8,405 bases of DNA from Rubrobacter sp. (GTDB taxonomy: Bacteria; Actinomycetota; Rubrobacteria; Rubrobacterales; Rubrobacteraceae). Numbering within the stretch: position 1 is the first letter of the stretch; every line of letters begins with the position of its first letter. The DNA is taken from NCBI GenBank assembly GCA_013815485.1, contig JACDGB010000057.1, positions 1-8,405 on the forward strand, given 5' to 3'. Both the position numbers and the translations under genes were made by a program. The notes below the pieces were generated by a model, which was not told where the DNA came from, ran no database searches, and was given only the letters and a program-made list of their open reading frames with translations. This document shows positions 1 to 5,179 of the stretch, one piece after another.

Positions 1-108
1 GCGGATCAAGGGCACGCCGCCTACCTCCAGGGATAATTTGTCGCGTCCCATTCGACGGCTCTGTCCGCCGGCCAACAGTAATCCGGAGGCTTTCCGCGGG
101 GGAGTCAG
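1..108 (-). CDS. mobA: MobA-like molybdenum cofactor guanylyltransferase, N-terminus only (partial)
   Basis: The minus strand encodes ASGLLLAGGQSRRMGRDK followed by LSLEVGGVPLIR, then leaves the window. This is the N-terminal nucleotide-binding signature (LAGGxSxRMGxDK) of the MobA-type NTP transferases, which transfer GMP from GTP to molybdopterin in the cytoplasm. Related families (MocA, CofC, GlmU-like) share the fold, but the RMGRDK form and the following VGGxPLI are most MobA-like. The reading frame has a stop at 139-141. Between it and the conserved core there is no ATG, GTG or TTG before the motif. The only plausible start is CTG at 106-108, which puts seven residues ahead of the first glycine of the motif and overlaps the prsW stop as CTGA. 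No Shine-Dalgarno is visible, so translation is probably coupled to prsW. Family assignment is fairly sure; the start codon is uncertain. Confidence 0.75.
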   Translation of the reverse strand, partial: MTPPRKASGLLLAGGQSRRMGRDKLSLEVGGVPLIR

Positions 109-1097
109 GGTTTCGCGGGGGAGGCGATTGCCCGGGTCTCACGTATGCGTCCCCTGAGTCTCTGGGCGCGGATATCCTGGGGCGCGGCGTGACTATTGCG
201 GGTGAGCCGCTTGGTGAAGGCCAGGTCCACGGCGGCTCGGTGCAGCCTGTGGGCCCGGCTCCAGGTGGACAACCGCCCAGAGAAGAGGAGGCCGAGGTAG
301 TAGCCGGTTCGCCGGAAATAAGTCGGCAGTATCTCGTACTCTTCCGGGCTTATGGTGCCGTCACGCACCTCGTCTCTGAGTTCGGTGCGGATGGTCCGGC
401 GCTCGACGGCCAGCCACGCGATTATGAGGCCAGCGTAGATGAGCAGCACGAGGAACATCACGACGTAGGCGAGCGGCCCGAACAGGGTCGCGGTCAGGTT
501 GAACAGGGAATGCAGCGTCATGGCTGCGAGCAGGCCCAGGATGGGCAGTATCACCTTCAACACGCCGTAGCGGACCCAGGTGATCAAACCTATCCCGATC
601 CCCGTGAGCGAGGTGAAAGCAGCGTGCGCGAACCCGCCGAATACCCGCCGCACCACGAAGGTCTCTGCCCCAAACTGAGCATAATAAAGGAGATCTTCTG
701 CGATGGCGAAACCGAATCCGACAGCCGAACCGTAGACGATCCCATCCATCACGCCGGAGAACTCGACCTCGCCGCGGCGACGGGACAACGAGTAGGCGAT
801 GGCGAAAATTATAATGAGGGCGAGGCCCTTGGCACTCTCCTCGACGACGGGCGCGACAACTACGGCGGTGATCAAATTCGCCGTCTGCGCGCCGGCCATC
901 GCACTCAAAGTCATGGATGCGAGGGTGTTGAAGACAAGCGAGATGCCGACCGCGACGGTGAAGCCCCACACGAACACCGGCACGACGTACCGCAGTGGCT
1001 CGCGCTCGTACAGATCCACGGCCCGGACGAACAGCAGGTACAGGATGGCTTGAAAGATCCCGAAGCCAACGAGCGCGAAGCTCAAGCACTTCTCCAA
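105..1097 (-). CDS. PrsW-family intramembrane metalloprotease
   Basis: A 330-residue multi-pass membrane protein. The sequence shows the PrsW signatures in order: EESAK at residues 86-90, FAIAE at 130-134 (the FxxxE motif), a histidine in the next membrane segment at 158, and HSLFN at 196-200. About eight hydrophobic segments lie between residues 5 and 230. PrsW relatives belong to the CPBP/type II CAAX-protease superfamily; in Bacillus subtilis PrsW makes the site-1 cut in the anti-sigma factor RsiW. No anti-sigma gene is nearby, so the substrate here is unknown. Residues 231-330 form a charged, Arg-rich tail without membrane segments, making the protein about 100 residues longer than the B. 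subtilis enzyme. The start is TTG (1095-1097) behind a weak GGGATGAG site; no in-frame ATG or GTG lies just upstream. A candidate -10 TATACT lies at 1125-1130. The gene is divergent from the flavin reductase and overlaps the mobA-like gene. Confidence 0.85.
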   Translation of the reverse strand: MEKCLSFALVGFGIFQAILYLLFVRAVDLYEREPLRYVVPVFVWGFTVAVGISLVFNTLASMTLSAMAGAQTANLITAVVVAPVVEESAKGLALIIIFAIAYSLSRRRGEVEFSGVMDGIVYGSAVGFGFAIAEDLLYYAQFGAETFVVRRVFGGFAHAAFTSLTGIGIGLITWVRYGVLKVILPILGLLAAMTLHSLFNLTATLFGPLAYVVMFLVLLIYAGLIIAWLAVERRTIRTELRDEVRDGTISPEEYEILPTYFRRTGYYLGLLFSGRLSTWSRAHRLHRAAVDLAFTKRLTRNSHAAPQDIRAQRLRGRIRETRAIASPAKP

Positions 1098-1116
1098 ACG
1101 CTCATCCCATACGGCA

Positions 1117-1147
1117 TGGACAGCAGTATACCCGCAGTTGATAGAAT
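1117..1147 (+). promoter_or_regulatory. candidate promoter for the flavin reductase-ridA pair, overlapping a divergent -10
   Basis: TGGACA (1117-1122) and TAGAAT (1142-1147) each match the sigma70-type consensus at five of six bases. The 19-bp spacing is long. Transcription would begin near 1154, leaving a short leader containing AGGAGGG. On the opposite strand TATACT (1125-1130) could be the -10 of prsW, so the two divergent promoters may overlap. This is motif reading only. Confidence 0.4.
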
Positions 1148-1177
1148 ACCCGTACCCGAGACAGGAGGGAAAGCGCG

Positions 1178-1672
1178 TTGGAGCGGGACCCGCAGGATCG
1201 CAGCTCAGTACAGAGCTCTCTTCGTTATCTGACCCACGGTGTATACATCCTCGCTACCCGCCGCGGCCGCGAGACGAGCGGCATGACGGCGGCCTGGGTG
1301 ACACAGGTCTCAGAGAAACCACCGTGCCTCGCCATCTCCGTGCGCGAGGACCGCTATACCCACGACCACATCATGCAGAGCGCCACCTTCTCCCTGAGCG
1401 TCCTGCGCGACGATCAGGTAGACGTAGCGACCCACTTCGGGGAGACCAGCGGCGAGTACGCGGACAAGTTCCTCGGCGTCCCATACGGCCTCACCCCGAG
1501 CGGCTCCCCGCACCTGCTCGATTGCCTCGCCTACCTCGACTGCCGGGTCCTCGACACCATGCGGGCCGGCGACCACACAGTGATCGTTGGCGAAGTCACC
1601 GCAGGCGAAAGGTTGGCTGAAGACTACCCACTCCTCTACGACCCGAGCGAGTACGAAGGGGCACTGAACTAG
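1178..1672 (+). CDS. flavin reductase-like (DIM6/NTAB family) FMN-binding protein
   Basis: A 164-residue protein of the flavin_reduct split-barrel type, usually small NAD(P)H:FMN reductases that feed reduced flavin to a partner monooxygenase. Family features visible are the N-terminal strand HGVYILATR (20-28), SGMTAAWVTQVSEKPP (34-49), the AISVREDRYTHDHI segment (52-65), the FSLSVLRDDQVDVATHFG block (71-88) and GDHTVIVGEV (131-140), whose GDH is the conserved motif near the flavin site. Length is normal for the family. The start is TTG at 1178, eight bases after a strong AGGAGGG (1163-1169). The ridA-like gene begins on the base after its stop codon, so the two are almost certainly cotranscribed. 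No monooxygenase partner is visible, so the physiological electron acceptor cannot be named. Some members bind flavin without reductase activity. Confidence 0.82.
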   Translation: MERDPQDRSSVQSSLRYLTHGVYILATRRGRETSGMTAAWVTQVSEKPPCLAISVREDRYTHDHIMQSATFSLSVLRDDQVDVATHFGETSGEYADKFLGVPYGLTPSGSPHLLDCLAYLDCRVLDTMRAGDHTVIVGEVTAGERLAEDYPLLYDPSEYEGALN

Positions 1673-2140
1673 ATGGCAGCGGACTCTCCCACCTCCCGGC
1701 TCCGCGACCTCGGCTACGAACTGCCGCCCGTCGCCACGCCAGCCGGTTCATACGTCCCGGCCACCCGTTCGGGGAACCTGATCTTCACCGCCGGACAACT
1801 CCCTCTCAAGGACGGAAACCTCGCCTTCACCGGCAAGGTCGGCGACACCGTCTCCGTGGACGACGCTAAAGAGGCCGCCAGGATCTGCGCCCTGAACGCC
1901 CTCGCCGCCGTTTCCGCTGAAGCAGGCGGCCTGAACGGCATTTCCCGCATCGTGAAGGTCACGGGCTACGTAGCCTCGGCGCCCGGTTTCAACGGCCAGC
2001 CGGAGGTCCTGAACGGCGCCTCGGAATTGCTCGGCGATGTATTCGGAGAATCGGGGCTGCACGCCCGCTCTGCTGTCGGTGTCGCCGAACTACCCCTGAA
2101 CGCTTCCGTGGAGGTCGAGATCGTGGTGGAGGTCGGCTAG
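1673..2140 (+). CDS. RidA (YjgF/YER057c/UK114) family protein, long form
   Basis: A 155-residue protein of the long RidA-like subgroup: it has the N-terminal extension [20 protein letters not shown] (10-29) and then [15 protein letters not shown] (34-48). The core shows [13 protein letters not shown] (68-80), [18 protein letters not shown] (103-120) and [21 protein letters not shown] (130-150). Canonical RidA hydrolyses reactive enamine/imine intermediates such as 2-aminoacrylate; the carboxylate-binding arginine is retained here as R132, followed by the normal strand and E149, so imine deaminase activity is plausible. The long subgroup itself has no firmly established substrate. The ATG follows the preceding stop without a gap (TAGATG), with GAAGGGG about eleven bases upstream inside the flavin reductase gene. 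In the Rut pyrimidine-degradation operon a RidA-like protein (RutC) and a flavin reductase (RutF) also occur together, but no other rut gene is visible here. Confidence 0.88.
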   Translation: MAADSPTSRLRDLGYELPPVATPAGSYVPATRSGNLIFTAGQLPLKDGNLAFTGKVGDTVSVDDAKEAARICALNALAAVSAEAGGLNGISRIVKVTGYVASAPGFNGQPEVLNGASELLGDVFGESGLHARSAVGVAELPLNASVEVEIVVEVG

Positions 2141-2175
2141 AGACCCTGACCGCCTGAAGTTCCCGGCGTGTGCGG

Positions 2176-2181
2176 TATAAT
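2176..2181 (+). promoter_or_regulatory. TATAAT -10 element for the glutaredoxin gene
   Basis: A perfect TATAAT lies 49 bp before the GTG start of the glutaredoxin gene, in the 89-bp gap after the ridA-like gene. No good -35 is seen: CTGAAG at 2154-2159, with 16-bp spacing, is weak. The glutaredoxin gene therefore probably has its own start site even though it could also be read from the upstream pair. Confidence 0.5.
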
Positions 2182-2216
2182 CCATATGTTTCGACGTATT
2201 CTTTACATCAACGGAT

Positions 2217-2224
2217 GAGGTGAT
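2217..2224 (+). promoter_or_regulatory. strong Shine-Dalgarno that fixes the GTG start of the glutaredoxin gene
   Basis: GAGGTGAT is an eight-base perfect match to the anti-Shine-Dalgarno at the 3' end of 16S rRNA. It lies five bases before GTG at 2230, which decides this start over any later one. Confidence 0.75.
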
Positions 2225-2229
2225 AGCGC

Positions 2230-2481
2230 GTGGACGTATCGCAGCAGCAAGAAGAGACCATCAAGCTCTACACGGGAGATTACTGCCCTTATTGTCGGAG
2301 GGTCAAGAAAGAGCTCGACCTGCTGAACCTGGACTACGAGCAGGTCGACGCGGATGCTGACGGGCGGGGAGAAGTCATACAGCTCTCCGGGCAGCGGTCC
2401 ATCCCGATCATGACCATCGGCGAAGAGGTTCTCATTGACTCGACTCACATAGTCCGCGAGTTGCGCCGCCGATTCGCGTAA
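2230..2481 (+). CDS. small glutaredoxin / thioredoxin-fold oxidoreductase
   Basis: An 83-residue single-domain glutaredoxin. After a short polar leader, the first strand IKLYTGDYCPYC (11-22) carries the classical dithiol active site CPYC (C19, C22). The cis-proline loop follows as RSIPIMTIG (56-64, P59), then DSTHIVREL (70-78), the region after it that normally helps hold glutathione or the partner thiol. Glutaredoxins reduce protein disulfides or mixed disulfides in the cytoplasm. In actinobacteria that use mycothiol, a CPYC-type protein could instead serve mycothiol or act as an NrdH-like donor to ribonucleotide reductase; no nrd gene is nearby to support this. The start is GTG with a near-perfect ribosome site. 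The gene converges with the unknown gene at 2506 across a 24-bp gap. Confidence 0.9.
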   Translation: MDVSQQQEETIKLYTGDYCPYCRRVKKELDLLNLDYEQVDADADGRGEVIQLSGQRSIPIMTIGEEVLIDSTHIVRELRRRFA

Positions 2482-2489
2482 CGGTTACG
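2477..2489. terminator. small palindrome in the convergent gap (weak terminator candidate)
   Basis: CGTAAC-G-GTTACG is a perfect inverted repeat spanning the glutaredoxin stop codon, between two convergent genes. The stem is short, the one-base centre would force a smaller stem, and there is no adjacent U-tract (a T5 run lies 18 bp on, inside the opposing gene). It may simply be chance. Confidence 0.2.
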
Positions 2490-2505
2490 GGTAGTTGCCG
2501 GAGCG

Positions 2506-3318
2506 TTATTTTTCCGCTTCGGCATGCTTCCCTATCTCCCTGCTGACGTACTCCGCGTAGTAGGCGATGGAGTCTTCGTCGCCCCGCTCCAGGAAGGCGC
2601 GAGCCTTCCCCACGGGGTCCATCGAGATGTCCGAGAACTCTAATACCCGGTCCTCGCCCCAGTCCTCCGGACGCTGCCACGAGCCCCGGCCTCCGTTGCC
2701 ACGCCGGATGACCTCGCCCACGTAGCAGCCCAGGCCGTGTACCAGCCCATCCAGGATCGGGGCCCGGCGTTCAGTCTCACCGCTCAGGGCGGCCCGCAAG
2801 AGTTCTTCGGCCAGCGGCAATCCTTCGGGGCCGTAGCCGAGGTCAACGTCCCAGTGACGCCCGGCCGTCTCCCGGAACAACTCCGCGCACGCCTCCGGCT
2901 CCGCCGGGTCCGCCTCGAAAAGGTCCAGTTGGAGCAGGGCGGCCGGAAAATGCTCGAAGAAGAAGGAGGTCTCTCGCGGAATGGGGTACGCGCTTACCAG
3001 TTCCAGATTCGCCTCCGGGCCGAGGGTGGCGCGCATTGCGGAGACCGCTCCAATCACGCGCTCGCTCGCGGCCTCATCCCACGCTCCGGTCTCCACCTCG
3101 ATGAAGAAGTCTTCGTCATCCTGGCGCAGGTGAATAGGGATCACGACCTGCCGGGTGGCGGAGCGGACCTCCTTGAAGAGCTCCACGATCTCGCCTCCAC
3201 GCATCTCCAGTTCGTTGGCAACCCGAAGGATCGCTGTCGGACGCTGGGCGTCCCGTTCGATTTTTATGGCTCCGGATCTCTTCTCCATAGCCGCGCGCGA
3301 ATCGTCTTGTTGAAACAT
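2506..3318 (-). CDS. conserved-looking protein of unknown function, 270 residues
   Basis: I do not recognise this protein's family. It has no signal peptide or membrane segment and is acidic, so it is probably cytoplasmic. The N-terminal half (residues 15-130) reads as an alternating alpha/beta domain, with RQVVIPIHLRQDDEDFFIEV (56-75) as its clearest strands. The C-terminal half holds an ILDGLVHGLGCYVGEVIRRG segment (188-207), then a Gly-rich GGRGSW (209-214), a Trp at 220, and SMDPVGKARAFLERGDEDSI (232-251). The pattern 'helix with LGxYxGEV, then GGxW, then a DP-containing strand-helix' recalls several small uncharacterised bacterial domain families, but I cannot name one reliably. The start is supported by GGGAGA six bases before the ATG; the next Met (residue 11) has no such site. 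The upstream TGCTAGAAT on this strand is a good extended -10. It is divergent from the phosphatase gene and convergent with the glutaredoxin gene, so it is a single-gene unit. Confidence 0.75.
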   Translation of the reverse strand: MFQQDDSRAAMEKRSGAIKIERDAQRPTAILRVANELEMRGGEIVELFKEVRSATRQVVIPIHLRQDDEDFFIEVETGAWDEAASERVIGAVSAMRATLGPEANLELVSAYPIPRETSFFFEHFPAALLQLDLFEADPAEPEACAELFRETAGRHWDVDLGYGPEGLPLAEELLRAALSGETERRAPILDGLVHGLGCYVGEVIRRGNGGRGSWQRPEDWGEDRVLEFSDISMDPVGKARAFLERGDEDSIAYYAEYVSREIGKHAEAEK

Positions 3319-3358
3319 TCAGTGTCTCCCCACAGCATTGAATCCATGCGACCGCGAA

Positions 3359-3367
3359 ATTCTAGCA
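3359..3367 (-). promoter_or_regulatory. extended -10 promoter for the unknown minus-strand gene
   Basis: On the minus strand TGCTAGAAT matches the extended -10 form TGnTATAAT with one mismatch in the hexamer. It lies 41-49 bp upstream of the ATG at 3318, giving a leader of roughly 35 nt that contains GGGAGA. No clear -35 is seen, as is common for extended -10 promoters. Confidence 0.5.
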
Positions 3368-3378
3368 TCCTCCAGGAT

Positions 3379-3407
3379 TTGCCGAAAGCGCGAACATGGA
3401 CTACCCT
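3379..3407 (+). promoter_or_regulatory. candidate promoter giving a leaderless phosphatase mRNA
   Basis: TTGCCG (3379-3384) and TACCCT (3402-3407) are separated by exactly 17 bp, and the second fits the actinobacterial TAnnnT -10 pattern. The predicted start of transcription falls at about 3414-3416, on or next to the GTG start codon at 3416. That gene has no Shine-Dalgarno, so a leaderless message is a reasonable inference, though the hexamers are weak. Confidence 0.35.
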
Positions 3408-3415
3408 CTACTTTC

Positions 3416-4075
3416 GTGCGCGACGTACGAGAGATAATCCTCATCCGGCACGGCCAGTCCACCGCGAATGCGAGCGGCGTCTGGCAAGGCCAACTGGATT
3501 ACCCGCTCTCCGGCGAAGGACAGCGACAGGCGCGCTATGCGGGCCTCGCACTATCCGGCGAGACGTTCGATGCCATGTACGCCAGCCCACTCTCCCGCGC
3601 CTTCGAGACAGCCGAAATCATCGCCCGCGAAGCAGGTTTTACGGCGAAGATCATACCCATCGAGGGCCTGACGGAACGGCACGGAGGCGTGCTCCAAGGC
3701 CATGCGTGGGCAGATTATGAAGCCGAAAATCCTGAGTTCGCCAGGAAGTTCCTCAGCCTCCCCGAAGAGCAGCGCTGGGCAATGGCAGACGCCGAGACGG
3801 ACGAGGAGATCCTGGCCCGCTTCGAGGGATCCATCTCGGACACCGCCCAGCATCCCTCCGGTTCGCGGATCGTCGCCGTCTCGCATGGGGGCGTTATGCG
3901 GGCTTTCCTCAGGGACCGGTTCGGCCCTGATGTGTTCCCCGACAACACGCGGGCGGCGAACGCTTCGATCACGCGCCTCGAATGGGACATGCACGGCCCG
4001 CCCCGTCTGCTGGAACTGGCGTCCACAGACCATCTCCCGAAAGACCAGAAGCCCGGCGCGTCCACCGTGGAATAA
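3416..4075 (+). CDS. histidine phosphatase family protein (phosphoglycerate mutase-like)
   Basis: A 219-residue branch-1 histidine phosphatase, counted from GTG at 3416. The phosphohistidine motif is LIRHGQSTAN (9-18, catalytic H12 and R11). Next come YASPLSRAFETAEII (55-69, with the second phosphate-pocket Arg), the GLTERHGGVLQGH segment (84-96) with E87 as likely proton donor, and VAVSHGGVMRAFL (153-165) with the second catalytic His at 157. Such proteins dephosphorylate small phosphometabolites (phosphoglycerate, alpha-ribazole phosphate, glucosyl-phosphoglycerate and others); the substrate cannot be told from sequence alone. An in-frame TTG at 3338 would add 26 residues (MNPCDREIL...) that lack conservation to the family and run through the divergent promoter of the neighbouring gene, so I prefer the GTG. 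The C-terminal 20 residues after LLELAST are polar and probably disordered. A bulged hairpin begins on the base after the stop. Confidence 0.87.
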   Translation: MRDVREIILIRHGQSTANASGVWQGQLDYPLSGEGQRQARYAGLALSGETFDAMYASPLSRAFETAEIIAREAGFTAKIIPIEGLTERHGGVLQGHAWADYEAENPEFARKFLSLPEEQRWAMADAETDEEILARFEGSISDTAQHPSGSRIVAVSHGGVMRAFLRDRFGPDVFPDNTRAANASITRLEWDMHGPPRLLELASTDHLPKDQKPGASTVE

Positions 4076-4098
4076 GAAGGGGCCAACTTCGGCCCTTC
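4076..4098 (+). terminator. hairpin directly after the histidine phosphatase stop
   Basis: GAAGGG(G)CC pairs with GGCCCTTC around the loop AACTTC, giving eight pairs with one bulged G, beginning right after the TAA. No T-tract follows (TCGGGGAC), as is frequent for terminators in high-GC actinobacteria. Position and strength make a terminator likely. Confidence 0.5.
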
Positions 4099-4316
4099 TC
4101 GGGGACACGTCGGGGATCGCTCCCGAAAGACCTCCGAATATCGCGGCCATGATGTTCGACTCGGTGAGAGGCGGTCACCGAACGGGAGATGCGTGAAGCA
4201 ATGGCAAAGAAGCATGAAGGCGAGCATGCGACCGGGTAGCCCAGCGGCTATGCAGTCTTCGCTACGTTTGTGCTTCGGGAGTCGTATTTCTTTTTCCCGA
4301 CTCCCGAACGAGGCGG
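4099..4316. other. convergent non-coding stretch with further inverted repeats
   Basis: About 220 bp between the ends of two convergent genes. I see no convincing gene here. It holds a TCGGGG/TCCCGA stem (4110-4126, one G-T pair), a perfect 7-bp stem TCGGTGA/TCACCGA with a 7-nt loop (4161-4181), and the large hairpin at 4274-4308 listed separately. The segment is less GC-rich around 4255-4295. It could be a bidirectional termination zone or hold a small RNA. Confidence 0.4.
4274..4308 (-). terminator. perfect 11-bp hairpin downstream of the HTH/cold-shock gene
   Basis: TTCGGGAGTCG is followed by a 13-nt pyrimidine-rich loop (tatttctttttcc on the plus strand) and then its exact complement CGACTCCCGAA. 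It sits 8 bp beyond the stop codon of the minus-strand cold-shock gene, so a terminator is the simplest reading. There is no U-tract after the stem on either strand; on the minus strand the loop is A-rich. Confidence 0.6.
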
Positions 4317-5030
4317 TTAGCCCAGGAGGCGGACACTGCGGGCGTTGGCGCCCCGGTCGTTGCGACCGACCTCGTATTCGACCTCGCCGCCCTGCTCCAG
4401 CGAGGATGGATCCCCCTTGACCTCGGAGTTATGCACGAAGAGGTCCTCCCCGGTGGGCCGCACCAGGAATCCATATCCCTTGTCGGAGTCAAACCACTTC
4501 ACGCGCCCTCTTTCCCTGGGCGCAGCAGAGCCATCGGACCCATCGGGCCCGTCGGACTCGCCATCCACGCCATCGGGGGAGCCATCCGAGTTAGCGGCGG
4601 AGCCATCCGAGGCAGCGGGCTCAGATGGTCTGATGGTCCCGGAGAGCGCGAACGCGGGGGCTGAACCGTCCTGGGAGCCGTCGTCTGCATCGGCCTCCAG
4701 CACTATCGAGTCCTCGGCGATCTTCACGACCACCGCCTCGACGCTGGCCCAGTGCTCTTTCCACGTCGGGTCTTCGGCCACGGATGGATCGAACCACAAT
4801 CCCCAGCCGTCGCGCTCGCCGTGGTCGAGGACACCCTCGAAGACGCTCTCGGGCTCGCTCCTGCTCCGCTCGCGGCGATAGATGTCGTTTCTGGACCGGA
4901 AGGACTGGACGCTCGATGCGCTGGTGCCGAGGGCGTCGGCGATCCAATCGTCCGCCTTGCCCTGATCCACCCACTCCCGGATCTGCTTCATGTGCGGCTT
5001 GAGCGCGATGCGCTTTTTAGATTCGGCCAT
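4317..5030 (-). CDS. HTH / cold-shock-domain fusion protein
   Basis: A 237-residue three-part protein. Residues 14-48 (KQIREWVDQGKADDWIADAL, then GTSASSVQSFRSRN) read as a helix-turn-helix resembling those of transposase-like or sigma-like DNA-binding domains. Residues 62-113 (FEGVLDHG...GWGLWFDP...VVVKIAEDSIVLE) are beta-rich. Residues 113-172 are a low-complexity acidic DGS/DGP linker. Residues 173-237 are a complete cold-shock domain: GRVKWFDSDKGYGFLV carries RNP1 (KGYGFL, 184-189) and LFVHNSEV (197-204) carries RNP2. The domain binds single-stranded RNA or DNA. Ordinary cold-shock proteins are about 67 residues, so more than two-thirds of this protein is extra. The ATG start is supported by AAGGAG at 5042-5047, eleven bases upstream. 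A 149-bp gap separates it from the preceding gene, so it probably has its own promoter. The cold-shock call is very sure, the HTH fairly sure, and the middle part uncertain. Confidence 0.85.
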   Translation of the reverse strand: MAESKKRIALKPHMKQIREWVDQGKADDWIADALGTSASSVQSFRSRNDIYRRERSRSEPESVFEGVLDHGERDGWGLWFDPSVAEDPTWKEHWASVEAVVVKIAEDSIVLEADADDGSQDGSAPAFALSGTIRPSEPAASDGSAANSDGSPDGVDGESDGPDGSDGSAAPRERGRVKWFDSDKGYGFLVRPTGEDLFVHNSEVKGDPSSLEQGGEVEYEVGRNDRGANARSVRLLG

Positions 5031-5115
5031 TGCTCGTGTTGCTCCTTGCTCGTATCTTTCGGGAGTGTCTGGACCCTCTGATCTACGCGGTATCTTTACA
5101 CCTGTAATGGGACGA

Positions 5116-5121
5116 ATTATT
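5116..5121 (-). promoter_or_regulatory. weak -10 candidate for the HTH/cold-shock gene
   Basis: AATAAT on the minus strand is the best -10-like hexamer in the AT-richer island (about 5085-5130) between the hairpin of the preceding gene and the cold-shock start. No good -35 is visible. If used, the leader would be about 80 nt. Confidence 0.25.
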
Positions 5122-5156
5122 GCTTAAACCAGACGGTAGTGTATCACCTCGAACCG

Positions 5157-5177
5157 ATGCCTTCAGCCCCGAAGCAT
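5157..5177 (-). terminator. hairpin directly after the HhH-like gene
   Basis: Seven pairs with one bulge (ATGC.TTC against GAAGGCAT on the minus strand) close a GGGGCT loop, starting 2 bp after the stop codon. There is no U-tract. Together with the AT-rich island beyond it, this suggests that the cold-shock gene is a separate transcription unit. Confidence 0.35.
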
Positions 5178-5179
5178 CC

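Noticed and set aside
189..1232. Long plus-strand open frame across the prsW region
   Set aside because: It is antisense to a clear membrane protease. Its translation is a low-complexity Glu/Gln/His/Gly mix typical of the shadow frame of a high-GC gene and contains no domain.
3338..3415. N-terminal extension of the histidine phosphatase from TTG 3338
   Set aside because: The extra 26 residues have no family match, the TTG has no good ribosome site, and the segment contains the extended -10 of the divergent gene.
4201..4239. Short plus-strand frame MAKKHEGEHATG after a GGGAGA
   Set aside because: Only 12 codons, poor spacing to the purine-rich site, and it lies in a hairpin-rich convergent gap. 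Nothing supports translation.
4230..4310. tRNA-like look of GGGTAGCCCAGCGGCTATGCAG followed by a large hairpin
   Set aside because: The first part resembles a tRNA D-arm, but the D-stem does not pair fully, no anticodon stem of five pairs follows, there is no TTCGAATC-type T-loop, and the acceptor ends do not match.
4500..4700. DGS/DGP repeat-coding region as a possible DNA repeat or recombination site
   Set aside because: The repetition is at the codon level of a low-complexity protein linker inside the HTH/cold-shock gene. The DNA copies are short and imperfect.
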